Below, one piece after another: positions 45,355 through 54,903 of a stretch of DNA of 64,000 nt. Origin of the DNA: Bacteriovoracaceae bacterium UBA4573 (GTDB lineage: Bacteria > Bdellovibrionota > UBA1018 > UBA923); NCBI GenBank assembly GCA_002387735.1, contig DGKJ01000108.1, forward strand, positions 3,532 to 67,531. Reading direction: 5' to 3'. The notes beneath the pieces were generated by a model. That model saw only the letters and a program-made list of their open reading frames with translations, had not been told where the DNA came from and searched no databases. The position numbers and the translations under genes are program-made. Position 1 is the first letter of the stretch; the number at the start of each line of letters is the position of its first letter.

Positions 45355-46116
45355 ATGGGCAACCCAAGCATTTTTCGGACCTTGGTTTTCGTGATCGTTT
45401 CATTGGTATGGAACTCACCCACCTCCCACGCCATGAATTCTAGAACTAAACTCTGTGCCGCCGTTATTTCGGCCGCGCTATGCGGGGGTACCGCACATTG
45501 TGCGTACCACGACTTGCACACCCCACCCGAGCGCTCGAGTGATTTCGTTAAAACCACCGAGCGTGGCACACTAATCAAACTTCCGGAATATTTTACAGTT
45601 CGCAACCAGTGGCTCGCAGCGGAAAAAAACCTCGTTGTTGAAGACGCCGACCATAGCTATGGCGAGATCACCACTTTTCTCCATCGCTACACTCATCACT
45701 ACCGCCACAAACGCAAAAATGGCCGATTTCTTTCGGAGGCTACCGTTAGGGGAATTCCCGGTTCCAACGGCGGTTACGAAATCGCGGTGCAGGTCAACGA
45801 CGATCTGGTTCTCGGTCGCGTATTGGAACTACCCGTCAAAGGTAATTCCTCTTCACTCGTTCGTTACGAAATTCGGGCGAGCGATGGTTCGTTGGTCGCC
45901 GCCTCAAAAAAAATACCGCGATCAAGTGACCAGGTTGATTTTACGCTCCAAAACGGAAACGAATCTTTTACTATACGTCGCGTCGATGACGGCATCATCC
46001 GCGAGAGATGGTCGATAGAGCGTTTTACTCCCAAGATACAGGAGACCGTTGATTCCCGACTAGTCTTATTTTTTGTTGCGTACAAACAAGCGATGGATGA
46101 ACCTGTAAGGGAATGA
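45355..46116 (+). CDS. Exported protein of unknown function with two possible signal peptides
   Basis: 253 residues from the ATG at 45355. The N-terminus holds two consecutive signal-peptide-like segments: FRTLVFVIVSLVWNSPTSHA, and, from an internal ATG at 45433, MNSRTKLCAAVISAALCG. Neither start has a clear ribosome site. A weak promoter pair (TTGACT at 45318, TAAAGA at 45340) would make the first ATG nearly leaderless. The mature part is strand-rich, with no recognised family. It overlaps mltA by 4 bases (ATGA), so translation is coupled and a role in peptidoglycan or envelope work is plausible. Confidence 0.75.
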   Translation: MGNPSIFRTLVFVIVSLVWNSPTSHAMNSRTKLCAAVISAALCGGTAHCAYHDLHTPPERSSDFVKTTERGTLIKLPEYFTVRNQWLAAEKNLVVEDADHSYGEITTFLHRYTHHYRHKRKNGRFLSEATVRGIPGSNGGYEIAVQVNDDLVLGRVLELPVKGNSSSLVRYEIRASDGSLVAASKKIPRSSDQVDFTLQNGNESFTIRRVDDGIIRERWSIERFTPKIQETVDSRLVLFFVAYKQAMDEPVRE

Positions 46117-47357
46117 ACCTTCCCTCTTATTTTAATTCGCAACTATTCATTCTTGCGGTCGCTCTAATATGCTCCGCCTGTGGACATAAACCCTTCGACA
46201 AAGCAGTGCGCGAGTTTAGTGATCCAAGAATTTTGGCACTGGAAAAAACTGCGCCACCTTCGCCCGAAGATTTTGCCGACGACTTAAACTACAAGAGCCT
46301 GCCTCGGGCTCTCGAATCAAGTATTCAAGTTCTAAAATCGCGGCCCGATGCCACATTGATGTTTGGCGATCGTGAGATTTCGGCACAACATTACGCCGAG
46401 GCCTTAAATAATTTTTCTACGTTTCTTCAAAACGCCGCGGACGCCAATCTTTCTGAACAAACGGTTTACAAATATGTAATTGAAAATTTCGACTTCTATC
46501 AGGTTTACGGAGATCGTGCGCCCTCCCAAATCTTCATGACCTCTTATTTTGAACCCGTAATTGAAGGCAGCCTTCGACGTACCAAACGATTTTCGCAGCC
46601 TATTTATTCTCGTCCCGCCGATCTTTTAGAGCTAGACGTAGCGGCCTTCGACGAAGGGCTCGCCCCCCCTCGTAAGTATCGAGCTCGGGTAGAAAACGGC
46701 AAAGTAGTTCCGTACTATTCAAGGCGCGAAATTGACATCGACATGGCTCTTGCTAAGAAAAAATTGGAACTTCTTTGGGTAGATCCGATTGATTCGTTCA
46801 TTGCCCAAATTCAGGGTTCCGCCACCGTCGTATTACCCAGCGGCAAACAGGTGCGCATTAATTACGCAGAACGTAATGGTCACAAATACGAAGCACTCGG
46901 CAAATTTCTTAAAGCTCATATTCCGCCCGAAAAAATGTCGATTCAAGCCATTGAAGCCCACCTGAGGTCTCTGCCAGAAAAAGAATTGCACGAAACTTTG
47001 GCGCTGAACCCTAGCTATATATTTTTCGTAATTAGCGATAAACCTGCACTAACTACGATTGGAGTACCAGCGGTGGCTGGCCGATCCGTTGCGGTAGACG
47101 CAAAATTGTTTCCTAAAGGAGCACTAGCTTTTCTCCGCGGCCAGAAACCAATATTTCAAGACGACCAAGCTGTTTTTCCGGAGCGCTTTGAAGCTTTTTC
47201 GAGACTAGTAGTAGACCACGACACCGGAGGAGCCATCACTGGGCCCGCGCGGCTCGATTTATTTTGGGGTTCGGGAAAAGATGCTGCCCGCCACGCGGGA
47301 GTCATTCGCCACGAGGGTAATCTTTTTTACTTGGCACCGAAGGTTGCAAAACCGTGA
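46113..47357 (+). CDS. mltA: Lytic murein transglycosylase A, MltA-like lipoprotein
   Basis: Cleaves peptidoglycan glycan strands, as MltD does, but belongs to a different fold. A lipoprotein-like signal ends at CSAC (Cys23; Cys at -3 is unusual). The MltA domain has SQIFMTSYFEPVIEGSLRRT and QIQGSATVVLPSGKQVRINY. The C-terminal 3D (Asp-box) domain has VVDHDTGGAITGPARLDLFW with the catalytic Asp. The 414 residues match the family. It overlaps both neighbours by 4 bases, forming a three-gene unit with the preceding exported protein and the following pseudouridine synthase. Confidence 0.93.
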   Translation: MNLPSYFNSQLFILAVALICSACGHKPFDKAVREFSDPRILALEKTAPPSPEDFADDLNYKSLPRALESSIQVLKSRPDATLMFGDREISAQHYAEALNNFSTFLQNAADANLSEQTVYKYVIENFDFYQVYGDRAPSQIFMTSYFEPVIEGSLRRTKRFSQPIYSRPADLLELDVAAFDEGLAPPRKYRARVENGKVVPYYSRREIDIDMALAKKKLELLWVDPIDSFIAQIQGSATVVLPSGKQVRINYAERNGHKYEALGKFLKAHIPPEKMSIQAIEAHLRSLPEKELHETLALNPSYIFFVISDKPALTTIGVPAVAGRSVAVDAKLFPKGALAFLRGQKPIFQDDQAVFPERFEAFSRLVVDHDTGGAITGPARLDLFWGSGKDAARHAGVIRHEGNLFYLAPKVAKP

Positions 47358-48385
47358 AGGAATACAAGAACTGGTCGTTTGTCAGTGACTCATCCAAAAC
47401 CATTGAAGTAGAAAAGTTCTTACGCGACCACTGCGGACTGCAACCCAGAGCCATTTTAAAACGCAAGTTGCGTGAGAAGTTCGTTTTGGTGAATGGGCGC
47501 ATTGCGGATCGTCTGACTCTCGTTCGCCCGAAGGACCGAGTCGACGTGCTTCGGGGCGACGATTTGTACATCGCTGCCGAAGGCCAAAAAATAAAACCCA
47601 ACCCTAAAATCGACTGTGATGTAATTTACGAGTGCAGCGACTACGTGGTTGTTAACAAAACGGCCGGTCAACACTCGCACCCGATACGGACTTCCGAAAC
47701 CGACACACTTCTCAACGCTTTAGTGGCTCGCTATCCCGAATGTGCCGAAGAAGGGCGCATCGGACGGCCCCTTGAAGGCTTACTTGTCCACAGATTAGAC
47801 GAAGGCACCTCCGGACTCATCGTATGCGCGCGCACCAAGTCGGCGTTTAAACAGTTACAAACACTTTGGGCCGCTCGATCGGTTACCAAAATTTACACCG
47901 CATGGTTGCGCGGAACAATTGTAACTGCTGGCACAGTAGAACTTAAACTTGAACACGATCCTAAATCAAAAAAACGCATGCGAGTGGCGAGAGCTAGTTC
48001 GAAAGACGGATGGACCACCTCGACTAGCATCTATCCGATTGCTCACGAAAATGATCACACTCTTGTACTTCTTCAAATTCACACCGGAGTCACCCACCAA
48101 ATTCGCGCAACTATGGCCCATTTAGGCGTTCCGGTTGCGGGCGATCCGATCTACGGGGAACCCCAGTCCAAAGCTACTCGCTCGGCGACTGTAAAAATTC
48201 GGGGACTACCGCACGAGGAATTGCACCGATTCCATTTGCTTAAAAATCAATTAAAACCTAGTCGATGGCGCAGCCCCAAGCGCACCAGTAAAAACCGCGG
48301 ATTCAGTCTCCACGCAACCTTTCTGGCGCTTCCGCTGCCCTATGACCAGCAGTGGTTCTGTCCGCCGATTCACTGGGACCATTAA
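47354..48385 (+). CDS. RluA-family RNA pseudouridine synthase
   Basis: Converts specific uridines in rRNA or tRNA to pseudouridine. An N-terminal S4 RNA-binding domain (FLRDHCGLQPRAILKRKLRE, FVLVNG) is followed by the catalytic domain with the active-site Asp in VHRLDEGTSGLIVCARTK, and later GVTHQIRATMAHLGVPVAGD. The GTG start overlaps the mltA stop (GTGA). The C-terminus has a basic insert (RWRSPKRTSKNRG) before LHATFLALPLP. The closest type is RluD/RluC, but the target base cannot be assigned. Confidence 0.9.
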   Translation: MKEYKNWSFVSDSSKTIEVEKFLRDHCGLQPRAILKRKLREKFVLVNGRIADRLTLVRPKDRVDVLRGDDLYIAAEGQKIKPNPKIDCDVIYECSDYVVVNKTAGQHSHPIRTSETDTLLNALVARYPECAEEGRIGRPLEGLLVHRLDEGTSGLIVCARTKSAFKQLQTLWAARSVTKIYTAWLRGTIVTAGTVELKLEHDPKSKKRMRVARASSKDGWTTSTSIYPIAHENDHTLVLLQIHTGVTHQIRATMAHLGVPVAGDPIYGEPQSKATRSATVKIRGLPHEELHRFHLLKNQLKPSRWRSPKRTSKNRGFSLHATFLALPLPYDQQWFCPPIHWDH

Positions 48386-48465
48386 AACACCGGAAACATT
48401 TGCCGAGTTAAAAAACGCGCAAGATGAGATAAGGTACGGGCAAGCACCAGAAGATAAGGAGAACT

Positions 48466-48990
48466 ATGTCTTACAAATATTTATCTGCCGTGGCTCTACT
48501 CGCATTAACCGTTTTTGGTTCTCGCGCCGAAGGCGCCGGTCTCTGGCTGGGCGGCCAAGGCGGGATCGTCAAAGCTAACTCCAGCCAATTCACCGTATAC
48601 GGTGCTACCGTAGGGGTCATGCCCACTCGTTCGTACTCGCTCGGCGCATTTTATTTAGTTTCCAATACAAAAACCGCATCGGTCGGACCAGTGACCGCAG
48701 AAACCAAACTAGCGTTTTATGGCGGAGATTTTTCCCTTCACCTTGATCCGATGGGAGTAACTCGAATTGGAATTAAAGGTGGTTTAAGTAAGGTTGAAGG
48801 CAAAGCGCGAGTACTTGGAGTTTCGGTTGGAGCCTCTTCAACCGATCTCGCCATTGGACCATCGATTGGTTTTGATTTGAAGCTTGGCTCCGGGCTCAGC
48901 ATTGGCGCCGAAGGCGCGTATTTGCGGGTCATGGCCGACGATTCGTACTCGGCTTTACTCGCACTTGGAGCCCTTAAACTCTGGTTCTAG
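48466..48990 (+). CDS. Small outer-membrane-protein-like exported protein
   Basis: 174 residues with a signal peptide (MSYKYLSAVALLALTVFGSR, cleavage near EGA). The mature part is Gly/Ser/Ala-rich with regular beta-strand alternation and ends in LKLWF, a typical C-terminal Phe for outer membrane barrels. AAGGAG lies 6 bases before the ATG. It may be an eight-stranded barrel, similar in style to but not clearly homologous with the protein at 33137. It is convergent with spoVR, 9 bases away. Confidence 0.8.
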   Translation: MSYKYLSAVALLALTVFGSRAEGAGLWLGGQGGIVKANSSQFTVYGATVGVMPTRSYSLGAFYLVSNTKTASVGPVTAETKLAFYGGDFSLHLDPMGVTRIGIKGGLSKVEGKARVLGVSVGASSTDLAIGPSIGFDLKLGSGLSIGAEGAYLRVMADDSYSALLALGALKLWF

Positions 48991-48999
48991 CGCAAAATC

Positions 49000-50478
49000 T
49001 CAGAGAAATTTTTCGCTAAATTCACCGTTGGAATACATGAACAATTTGCGTTGACCATCAACTTCAGTTTCTAAATTCACCGGCCGGCGCCACACTTCGG
49101 AAAGATTGCGCATGGTCTCGCGAGTATACCGCGAATCCAAATCAACGCCCATGTGTTTGTGCAGCATGAGCAGTTCTCCTTTATTCAAGTAGTTACCATC
49201 GGCAACGTAAATGAAGGGCTGGCCCATATTGGTCAAACCGAAGAGGGTTTTTTCTTTTATCTTCTTAAAATCGCGATCAGCTATTTCATACTGATTGGTG
49301 CGGCGATTGAATTGATAGGTATACAATTTGAAGCGCTCACAAAACTCGGGCGTTAAGTACTCGTCGATAAATGTCACGTCATTACAAACGCGCCGTACTT
49401 CGAAGATCTTTTCTTTACCTAGTCCAAGCTTCTTGTCCCACTGGCGCTTAGCTACGATATCGTCGCACTGTTCGTAGTCTTTACCGAACTTCCCACGATT
49501 CCATCGATCTTCTACGTCGCGCAGCAACTCAATACCAATCTTGTACGGATTAATACGACCTGGTTGCATGGCCATGGTACCGGAATGATGGTCAGCGTAA
49601 TCAATAACTTCCGAATCACGTAGCGCTTTTTCGGTAAGTATTCTTGAATGCCAAAACGAAGCCCAACCTTCATTTAATATCTTTGTTTGCCACTGAGGAG
49701 CATAATAATACGCTTCATCCCGAATCATGGCGAGCACATCGTGCTCCCAAGTTTCTAGAGGTGCGTTATCGAGCAGAAAGGCTAGAACGTCTTTTTGGGG
49801 TTCACTTGGATTACGTTTTGATTTTACTTCCTGCTGCGCAAGTTTTCGTTTTTGATCTTCGATAAAATCTGGCGGATTAATAAACGTATCCATGTATCCG
49901 CGCTGGACTTTGATGCGGCCAGGAATATTTCCCGAGTCATCGTTGTCTTCTTTATTTTTAGCGTTGGGCTTGGGCGTGAAAGGCAAAAACGGATCAATCA
50001 AATTCTCCAACGAAAGACAGCGATCAATAAAATTTTCCACCCGGTCAACGCCATGTCGATCCATAAACTCCCGGATTCGCGCGGCATTATTGGCCATGGT
50101 GTCGATCATTTTGCGATTAGTTTTAGAAAACCACGTATTGTTTTTAAAAAAATCGACATGCCCGTAGACATGCGCCATGACCAACTTCTGATCGATCATC
50201 GCGTTCGATTTCATTAAATAGGCGTAGGAGGGGTCGTTATTGATTACGAGTTCATATATTTTCTGCAACCCATAGGTATAGGTTTTAGAAAGTTGGTCGT
50301 ATTCCATTCCGAAACGCCAGTGAGGATAGCGCACAGGAAACCCACCGAGTGCCGCCACTGCGTTGAGTTGGTCGTGCTCCAGCAATTCGAAAACCGTCTC
50401 AAAAAAATCGAGACCGTAGGAAACCGCATATCCCCGAATTTCGTCACGCAATTTAGCAAGTTCGAGAGGTAAACCCAT
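49000..50478 (-). CDS. spoVR: SpoVR-family protein (YcgB-like)
   Basis: 492 residues with the whole-length pattern of SpoVR/YcgB proteins (VRYPHWRFGMEYDQLSKTY, YAYLMKSNAMIDQKLVMAHV, then NEGWASFWH and HSGTMAMQPGRINPYKIGI). The biochemical role is unknown; in Bacillus it affects spore cortex formation, and in non-spore-formers it goes with the PrkA kinase and the YeaH protein in starvation responses. It is cytoplasmic. It follows yeaH by 4 bases, so the two are translated from one mRNA. The organism is very unlikely to form endospores, so the name is historical. Confidence 0.95.
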   Translation of the reverse strand: MGLPLELAKLRDEIRGYAVSYGLDFFETVFELLEHDQLNAVAALGGFPVRYPHWRFGMEYDQLSKTYTYGLQKIYELVINNDPSYAYLMKSNAMIDQKLVMAHVYGHVDFFKNNTWFSKTNRKMIDTMANNAARIREFMDRHGVDRVENFIDRCLSLENLIDPFLPFTPKPNAKNKEDNDDSGNIPGRIKVQRGYMDTFINPPDFIEDQKRKLAQQEVKSKRNPSEPQKDVLAFLLDNAPLETWEHDVLAMIRDEAYYYAPQWQTKILNEGWASFWHSRILTEKALRDSEVIDYADHHSGTMAMQPGRINPYKIGIELLRDVEDRWNRGKFGKDYEQCDDIVAKRQWDKKLGLGKEKIFEVRRVCNDVTFIDEYLTPEFCERFKLYTYQFNRRTNQYEIADRDFKKIKEKTLFGLTNMGQPFIYVADGNYLNKGELLMLHKHMGVDLDSRYTRETMRNLSEVWRRPVNLETEVDGQRKLFMYSNGEFSEKFL

Positions 50479-50482
50479 GTGG

Positions 50483-51598
50483 TTATTTTCCCTTCCCTAA
50501 AAATTCTTTAATGCTTTGAATGATGCCTTCTTTATTTTCAATTTTGGAAAGTATCACTCGGTCGTCAGACTCTTCAAACTCTTCACGCAGGTCTTTAAAA
50601 AACTGCCCGCTGCCGTAACGACTTTCCACTTGGCCGTAACAAAACACGTTCACCCGCGGCAGGATGTCGTTATTCAAAAGATCCATGCATACTTTCGTAT
50701 CTTCACCCGACCAATTGTCACCGTCTGAGAAATGAAACGGATAAATGTTCCACTCACTCGGGGCGTAATCTGTTTCAATCATTTTTTGACAAAGTTTGTA
50801 GGCGCTAGAAATCAGGGTGCCGCCACTTTCACGAGTCTTGTAAAATGTGTCTTCGTCCACTTCTTTGGCGGTAGCGTCGTGGATAATATAACGCGTTTCG
50901 ATGTCGTGATACTGACTGCGTAGCCATGTATCGATCCAAAACGCCTCGGTTCGCACGATCTCTTTTTGTTCGTCGCCCATCGATCCCGACACGTCCATCA
51001 TGTAAATAATCACTGCGTTATTTTCGTGTTCAACGACCGAGCGCCAGCTGCGATATCGTAGATCTCTTCGAATGGGCACAATCACCGGAGACTTCGAATC
51101 GTACTGGCCCAATGAGATCTGCCGTTTGAGCGCTTCTTTGAAGGACCGTTTGAAATGGCGCAAGCTGTCGGGGCCAACCCGTGCAATGCCGGTGTATTTG
51201 TCTTTGACCACTTTTACCGTTTTGTGCCCGCGGGGTTCAATTTTTGGAAGCTGCAATTCTTCGCCCAGAATTTCTGCGAGTTCTTGAATCGACACATCTA
51301 CTTCTAGACTGTGTTCTCCAGCATTCTGGCCGGCTTTTCCTTCTCCGTCGCCTTCTTGGGGCTCGCCTTGCCCGATTGCGTCGCCCGGTTTGCCATCGCC
51401 CTGCCCCACACCACCAGCCTCTTTATCGCCGTAGCGAAAATGCGGAATGTCTATTTGGGGCAGAGGAATGGTAACCATGTCCTTGCCTTTACGACCGATC
51501 ATTTCGCCATGCGAAATGTACTTTTTAAGATCCTGTTTGATCTTACCTTTGACGATATTGCGAAACCGAGCGTGGTCGCGTTTGATCGAATAGATCAT
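50483..51598 (-). CDS. yeaH: YeaH/UPF0229 family protein with a von Willebrand-type domain
   Basis: 371 residues. A Gly/Gln-rich linker ([20 protein letters not shown]) follows the N-terminal basic part. The second half is a VWA-like fold with a MIDAS metal motif (MMDVSGSMG) near residue 200. In E. coli, yeaG (prkA) and yeaH form an operon induced by nitrogen starvation and stress, and YeaH is thought to act with the kinase. Here it precedes spoVR and has a good promoter of its own. GGGGGA lies 8 bases before the ATG. Confidence 0.94.
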   Translation of the reverse strand: MIYSIKRDHARFRNIVKGKIKQDLKKYISHGEMIGRKGKDMVTIPLPQIDIPHFRYGDKEAGGVGQGDGKPGDAIGQGEPQEGDGEGKAGQNAGEHSLEVDVSIQELAEILGEELQLPKIEPRGHKTVKVVKDKYTGIARVGPDSLRHFKRSFKEALKRQISLGQYDSKSPVIVPIRRDLRYRSWRSVVEHENNAVIIYMMDVSGSMGDEQKEIVRTEAFWIDTWLRSQYHDIETRYIIHDATAKEVDEDTFYKTRESGGTLISSAYKLCQKMIETDYAPSEWNIYPFHFSDGDNWSGEDTKVCMDLLNNDILPRVNVFCYGQVESRYGSGQFFKDLREEFEESDDRVILSKIENKEGIIQSIKEFLGKGK

Positions 51599-51616
51599 GC
51601 AGATCCCCCGACTTGA

Positions 51617-51645
51617 ATTCTAACGATTCGATTTAAAAAAAGCAA
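51617..51645 (-). promoter_or_regulatory. Sigma-70 promoter of yeaH-spoVR
   Basis: On the minus strand, TTGCTT (51640-51645), 17 bases and TAGAAT (51617-51622; 5 of 6). Transcription starts near 51610, 12 bases before the ATG. It uncouples yeaH-spoVR from the upstream ankyrin gene. Confidence 0.5.
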
Positions 51646-51701
51646 AGGTCCACGCGTACTTGCGTTAGGAAGCGCTAGATTCACAAGACCCACTCACATT
51701 T

Positions 51702-54700
51702 TTACGGCGCTGCGCGCGAGTCAGATTCAATAGGGGCAAGGCGCGCGGGTTGCCCAGCCTTCACGCAATGGGGGTACCAACGCGCCTTGTAGCGAGCCAG
51801 TGAATCGAGATGCAGCGCACTAAGGTTTTGTTTTAACTGCTCTTCAAATTGGCGATCTACCGATTTTGGTTCGCTCTGGTCGTGGGAACTCACCTCGTAC
51901 TCAAAGTTAACCCCCAGATGAAGATTGTACTCTACGCGCGCGTCAGTCTTTCGGTAACTCTCGCTTTTCTCTGAACAGCTATCGCTGCCTTCTGAAAAGA
52001 AATCGAACCCGTCATCATTCGAAGGTTCGAAAGTTATGATGGTGTGAAGGTCCTCAACTATGCTTTCGGCTACGTTCTCAAATTGCCACCAATTGGACTG
52101 GGCATTCGCGCATAAATAATTGGTCGCCGACTCGAAATTAGTGCCTACTCTTTTTTGAAACGCTTTCATCGCTGAACTAGGGTGGCTCCGGTAAATTTTT
52201 CGCAAATTTGGCTGACACACCTTAAACATCATCGTTTCTTTTAGTTCTTGGGGCCATTCACCAATGAACTTTAAAGCCTCCGCGCGACATTCTTTTTCAC
52301 TCTTACTTTTGGCCATGGCCTTGAGTCTCTTGCGATCCTCGGCAAGACTTGCTTTGCGGGAAACGAATATTGGTTTAAACAGTTCAGTGAGAAATTTTTG
52401 AACCCCCGTTCGATTCTTTTGAAACTCTTTTTCAATTTTTTGTTCGACGACCGCACAATCACGCGTGCTTCGCCGATGCTGAACCTGCCTCCAATGAGCG
52501 CGTACCAAGTCTCGATATGCTGACTTAAACATTAAATTGAACGTCGCATTTTTTTCGTTCTTCTCGCGATAACCACAGTCGGAGGGAAAAGTTTTTTCAT
52601 TTTTAGAAGTAAGATTCCGTGAGCAATCACCAAAGTATTCCAATAAACCATCTGAGCCCAAACCCACGTCACGGTCGTAGTTTGCCCCTAGCTGTTCTAA
52701 CATAGTCAGTCCGCGCAAAAGTTCTTCTAGATGATCGAATTGAAACGAACCTCCATATAGATTTTTTTTGAACTTTACGATCAATTCGTCAACGACTCGG
52801 TCGGCTAGTTTTTGATCTGCGCAGCTCGGCAGTTTAATGCGATTGCTGAGGAGCCAATTGGCCAGGCCGTCAAACGACCCGTTCGTGAGTTGATTCCATA
52901 GTCGTTGGCAGGCCCGAGCAGTTTGTTCTGGATTAAGCGGCGGGAACCATTCGTATCGGGGGCGAATGGCTAAATCCGAAGCCATCGGATCGTCGACAAT
53001 GGCGCGGACTACTACGTTCTCGGTGCGTGGATCACAATTACTTTTATCTTTAAAACAAACCCCGATGCCTTCCAATTCGTAAGGACTCGGTAAATCTTCG
53101 TCTTCGACTAACGTAAAATCCACGCCAGCCTTTATTCCGCGTTCAATCCATTTTCCATTCGGTAAAGCAATGCCCGCAAGTACTGTTGCATTAGCGAAGT
53201 CCGTATTCGATTTCCTCGCAAGCAACCACTCGACCGACGGGTCACCCGCATTTAACAGATCATAGAACGTATTTTTCAAAACCCTTAAACGTTGGCGGCC
53301 CGAATTTTTAGGGCCATCATAGCCCCAACTTTGAATTAATTTTTCAAGCTCGTGAGAAACCCCAAGCCCCATAAAGTCTCGCGGATTATAAGGGCGTGAA
53401 TCAGCGATCGAAGTACTAAATCCTGCTTTTTTTAATTGTTTTACAAGACTCACATTGCGATCGAGAATCGCTAAATCTAAGAGGGTCCATGGGACCTTGC
53501 CATTGTTCATTGCATTTTTCGCCAGTTTGGAACCACCAAGCAGCTTTATTGCCGCCGCTTTTTTTCCACTTTTATATAGTTCGTAGGCCTTGGCCAAAGT
53601 CGCGAAACTTACTGCATGTCCATCTTTTGGGTAGCTAAAAGCGATCGGGGTACCTTTTTGTTCCGACTCCTCCTTGATTTGTTGCTCATAGGCTATCAGG
53701 GCTTTTTCGATTTTTTTCCAGGTTCGTACGATTTGAGGGTCACTCTGTTTTTTCAGATCCAGCAATAATCTACTTAACTCAAGCGGGGTGACTCCTGCGT
53801 TCTCAAGATTATATTCCCTTTTTTCATTCTTTTTCCCCAAGCTAGTTTCTAGCGTCTCGATCGACTGGGGCAAACTCCTCAGCGTGGGGTCGGGCCGGTG
53901 TTTTAAAACCCAATCCAGCATTTTGTCGTCGCCTAGTTCGATGGCGGTGGCTAAAACACTGCGCCCCCAAGCATCGCGCCGATTTATTAGTGTTGGATCG
54001 CGCGCAATCAACTGGTCCGCCAAATCAAACTCATTCATTCGCAGCGCTAACTCGAAAGCGGTTAACCCTGAAGCATCCCGCGAGTGAGCCCATACTCCAT
54101 TGGCAAAAGCGAACTCTAATAGCTCGGCACTTTGCCATTCAACTGCGAGGTGCAACAACGTGCGGCCAATATCGTTTCGGAAATTTCGAATTTTTTCGAC
54201 GTCTTCGTTAAAAATTGATTTAATCAAAAAAATAGTCCGATCAGAACTCCCAACCGGACTGTTGGCTAGAATCCAGTCGATTGGATTTTTCTTACCCACC
54301 ACTGCGTATTTAAGTGGTACGTCGGCCCGCGCAAACTCTTTTAAGACAAAGCCATTATGAGCCTTAACCGCTAAACCGAAAGCCGTAATATTTGATTCGT
54401 CGTTAAGCCCAACCATTGAAACATTGCATTTGCCCGACTTCAACAACACGCGCACCACTTGCTCATTACCCGCGGCGGCTGCTGCCATTAAAGAGGTTCT
54501 ACTGTTTGTTCCAAAGCGAGCGTCGCAATCGGCCCCGTTCTTAAGCAGAACCGAAGTCAGGTCTTTGTGACCTTTACCGACTGCCTCAAACAAATATTTA
54601 TCGATCTGAAATACAAGTTTTCGTTTTTTTAGAAGCTTCAAAAGCGCATCAACATGCGAAGACTTATTTTTCTCAAACGCTTTCTCAAACTCTTCGGTCC

Positions 54701-54893
54701 AGCGTTCAAAAAATTTATCGTCGTCTTTAATGCGTTTTAACCCACGATAGGTGTATTCGATTTCGTGGGCCAGGTTCTCGGCTTTGCTATACTGGACTTT
54801 CCATTCGTCGTCGGAAAAATCCTGCGCGATCGCGTGCGACCCCACAAACACTGAGGTCACACACGCTAACAGTGTTCTAAAGCTACGCCGCAT
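51702..54893 (-). CDS. Large exported ankyrin-repeat protein
   Basis: 1063 residues from the ATG at 54893, which begins 11 bases after the prkA stop and gives a signal peptide (MRRSFRTLLACVTSVFVGSH, cleavage near AIAQD). A charged helical segment is followed by ankyrin repeats between about residues 75 and 330: for example GHKDLTSVLLKNGADCDAR, GNEQVVRVLLKSGKC, TLLHLAVEWQSAELLEFAFA, and a later pair near 500 (TLLDLAILDRNVSLVKQL). The C-terminal 400 residues are helical and Cys/Lys-rich, of no known family. It sits within the prkA-yeaH-spoVR set, an arrangement I do not know from elsewhere. Its location suggests periplasmic or extracellular protein binding. Confidence 0.85.
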   Translation of the reverse strand: MRRSFRTLLACVTSVFVGSHAIAQDFSDDEWKVQYSKAENLAHEIEYTYRGLKRIKDDDKFFERWTEEFEKAFEKNKSSHVDALLKLLKKRKLVFQIDKYLFEAVGKGHKDLTSVLLKNGADCDARFGTNSRTSLMAAAAAGNEQVVRVLLKSGKCNVSMVGLNDESNITAFGLAVKAHNGFVLKEFARADVPLKYAVVGKKNPIDWILANSPVGSSDRTIFLIKSIFNEDVEKIRNFRNDIGRTLLHLAVEWQSAELLEFAFANGVWAHSRDASGLTAFELALRMNEFDLADQLIARDPTLINRRDAWGRSVLATAIELGDDKMLDWVLKHRPDPTLRSLPQSIETLETSLGKKNEKREYNLENAGVTPLELSRLLLDLKKQSDPQIVRTWKKIEKALIAYEQQIKEESEQKGTPIAFSYPKDGHAVSFATLAKAYELYKSGKKAAAIKLLGGSKLAKNAMNNGKVPWTLLDLAILDRNVSLVKQLKKAGFSTSIADSRPYNPRDFMGLGVSHELEKLIQSWGYDGPKNSGRQRLRVLKNTFYDLLNAGDPSVEWLLARKSNTDFANATVLAGIALPNGKWIERGIKAGVDFTLVEDEDLPSPYELEGIGVCFKDKSNCDPRTENVVVRAIVDDPMASDLAIRPRYEWFPPLNPEQTARACQRLWNQLTNGSFDGLANWLLSNRIKLPSCADQKLADRVVDELIVKFKKNLYGGSFQFDHLEELLRGLTMLEQLGANYDRDVGLGSDGLLEYFGDCSRNLTSKNEKTFPSDCGYREKNEKNATFNLMFKSAYRDLVRAHWRQVQHRRSTRDCAVVEQKIEKEFQKNRTGVQKFLTELFKPIFVSRKASLAEDRKRLKAMAKSKSEKECRAEALKFIGEWPQELKETMMFKVCQPNLRKIYRSHPSSAMKAFQKRVGTNFESATNYLCANAQSNWWQFENVAESIVEDLHTIITFEPSNDDGFDFFSEGSDSCSEKSESYRKTDARVEYNLHLGVNFEYEVSSHDQSEPKSVDRQFEEQLKQNLSALHLDSLARYKARWYPHCVKAGQPARLAPIESDSRAAP

Positions 54894-54903
54894 AAGCTTC
54901 GCT

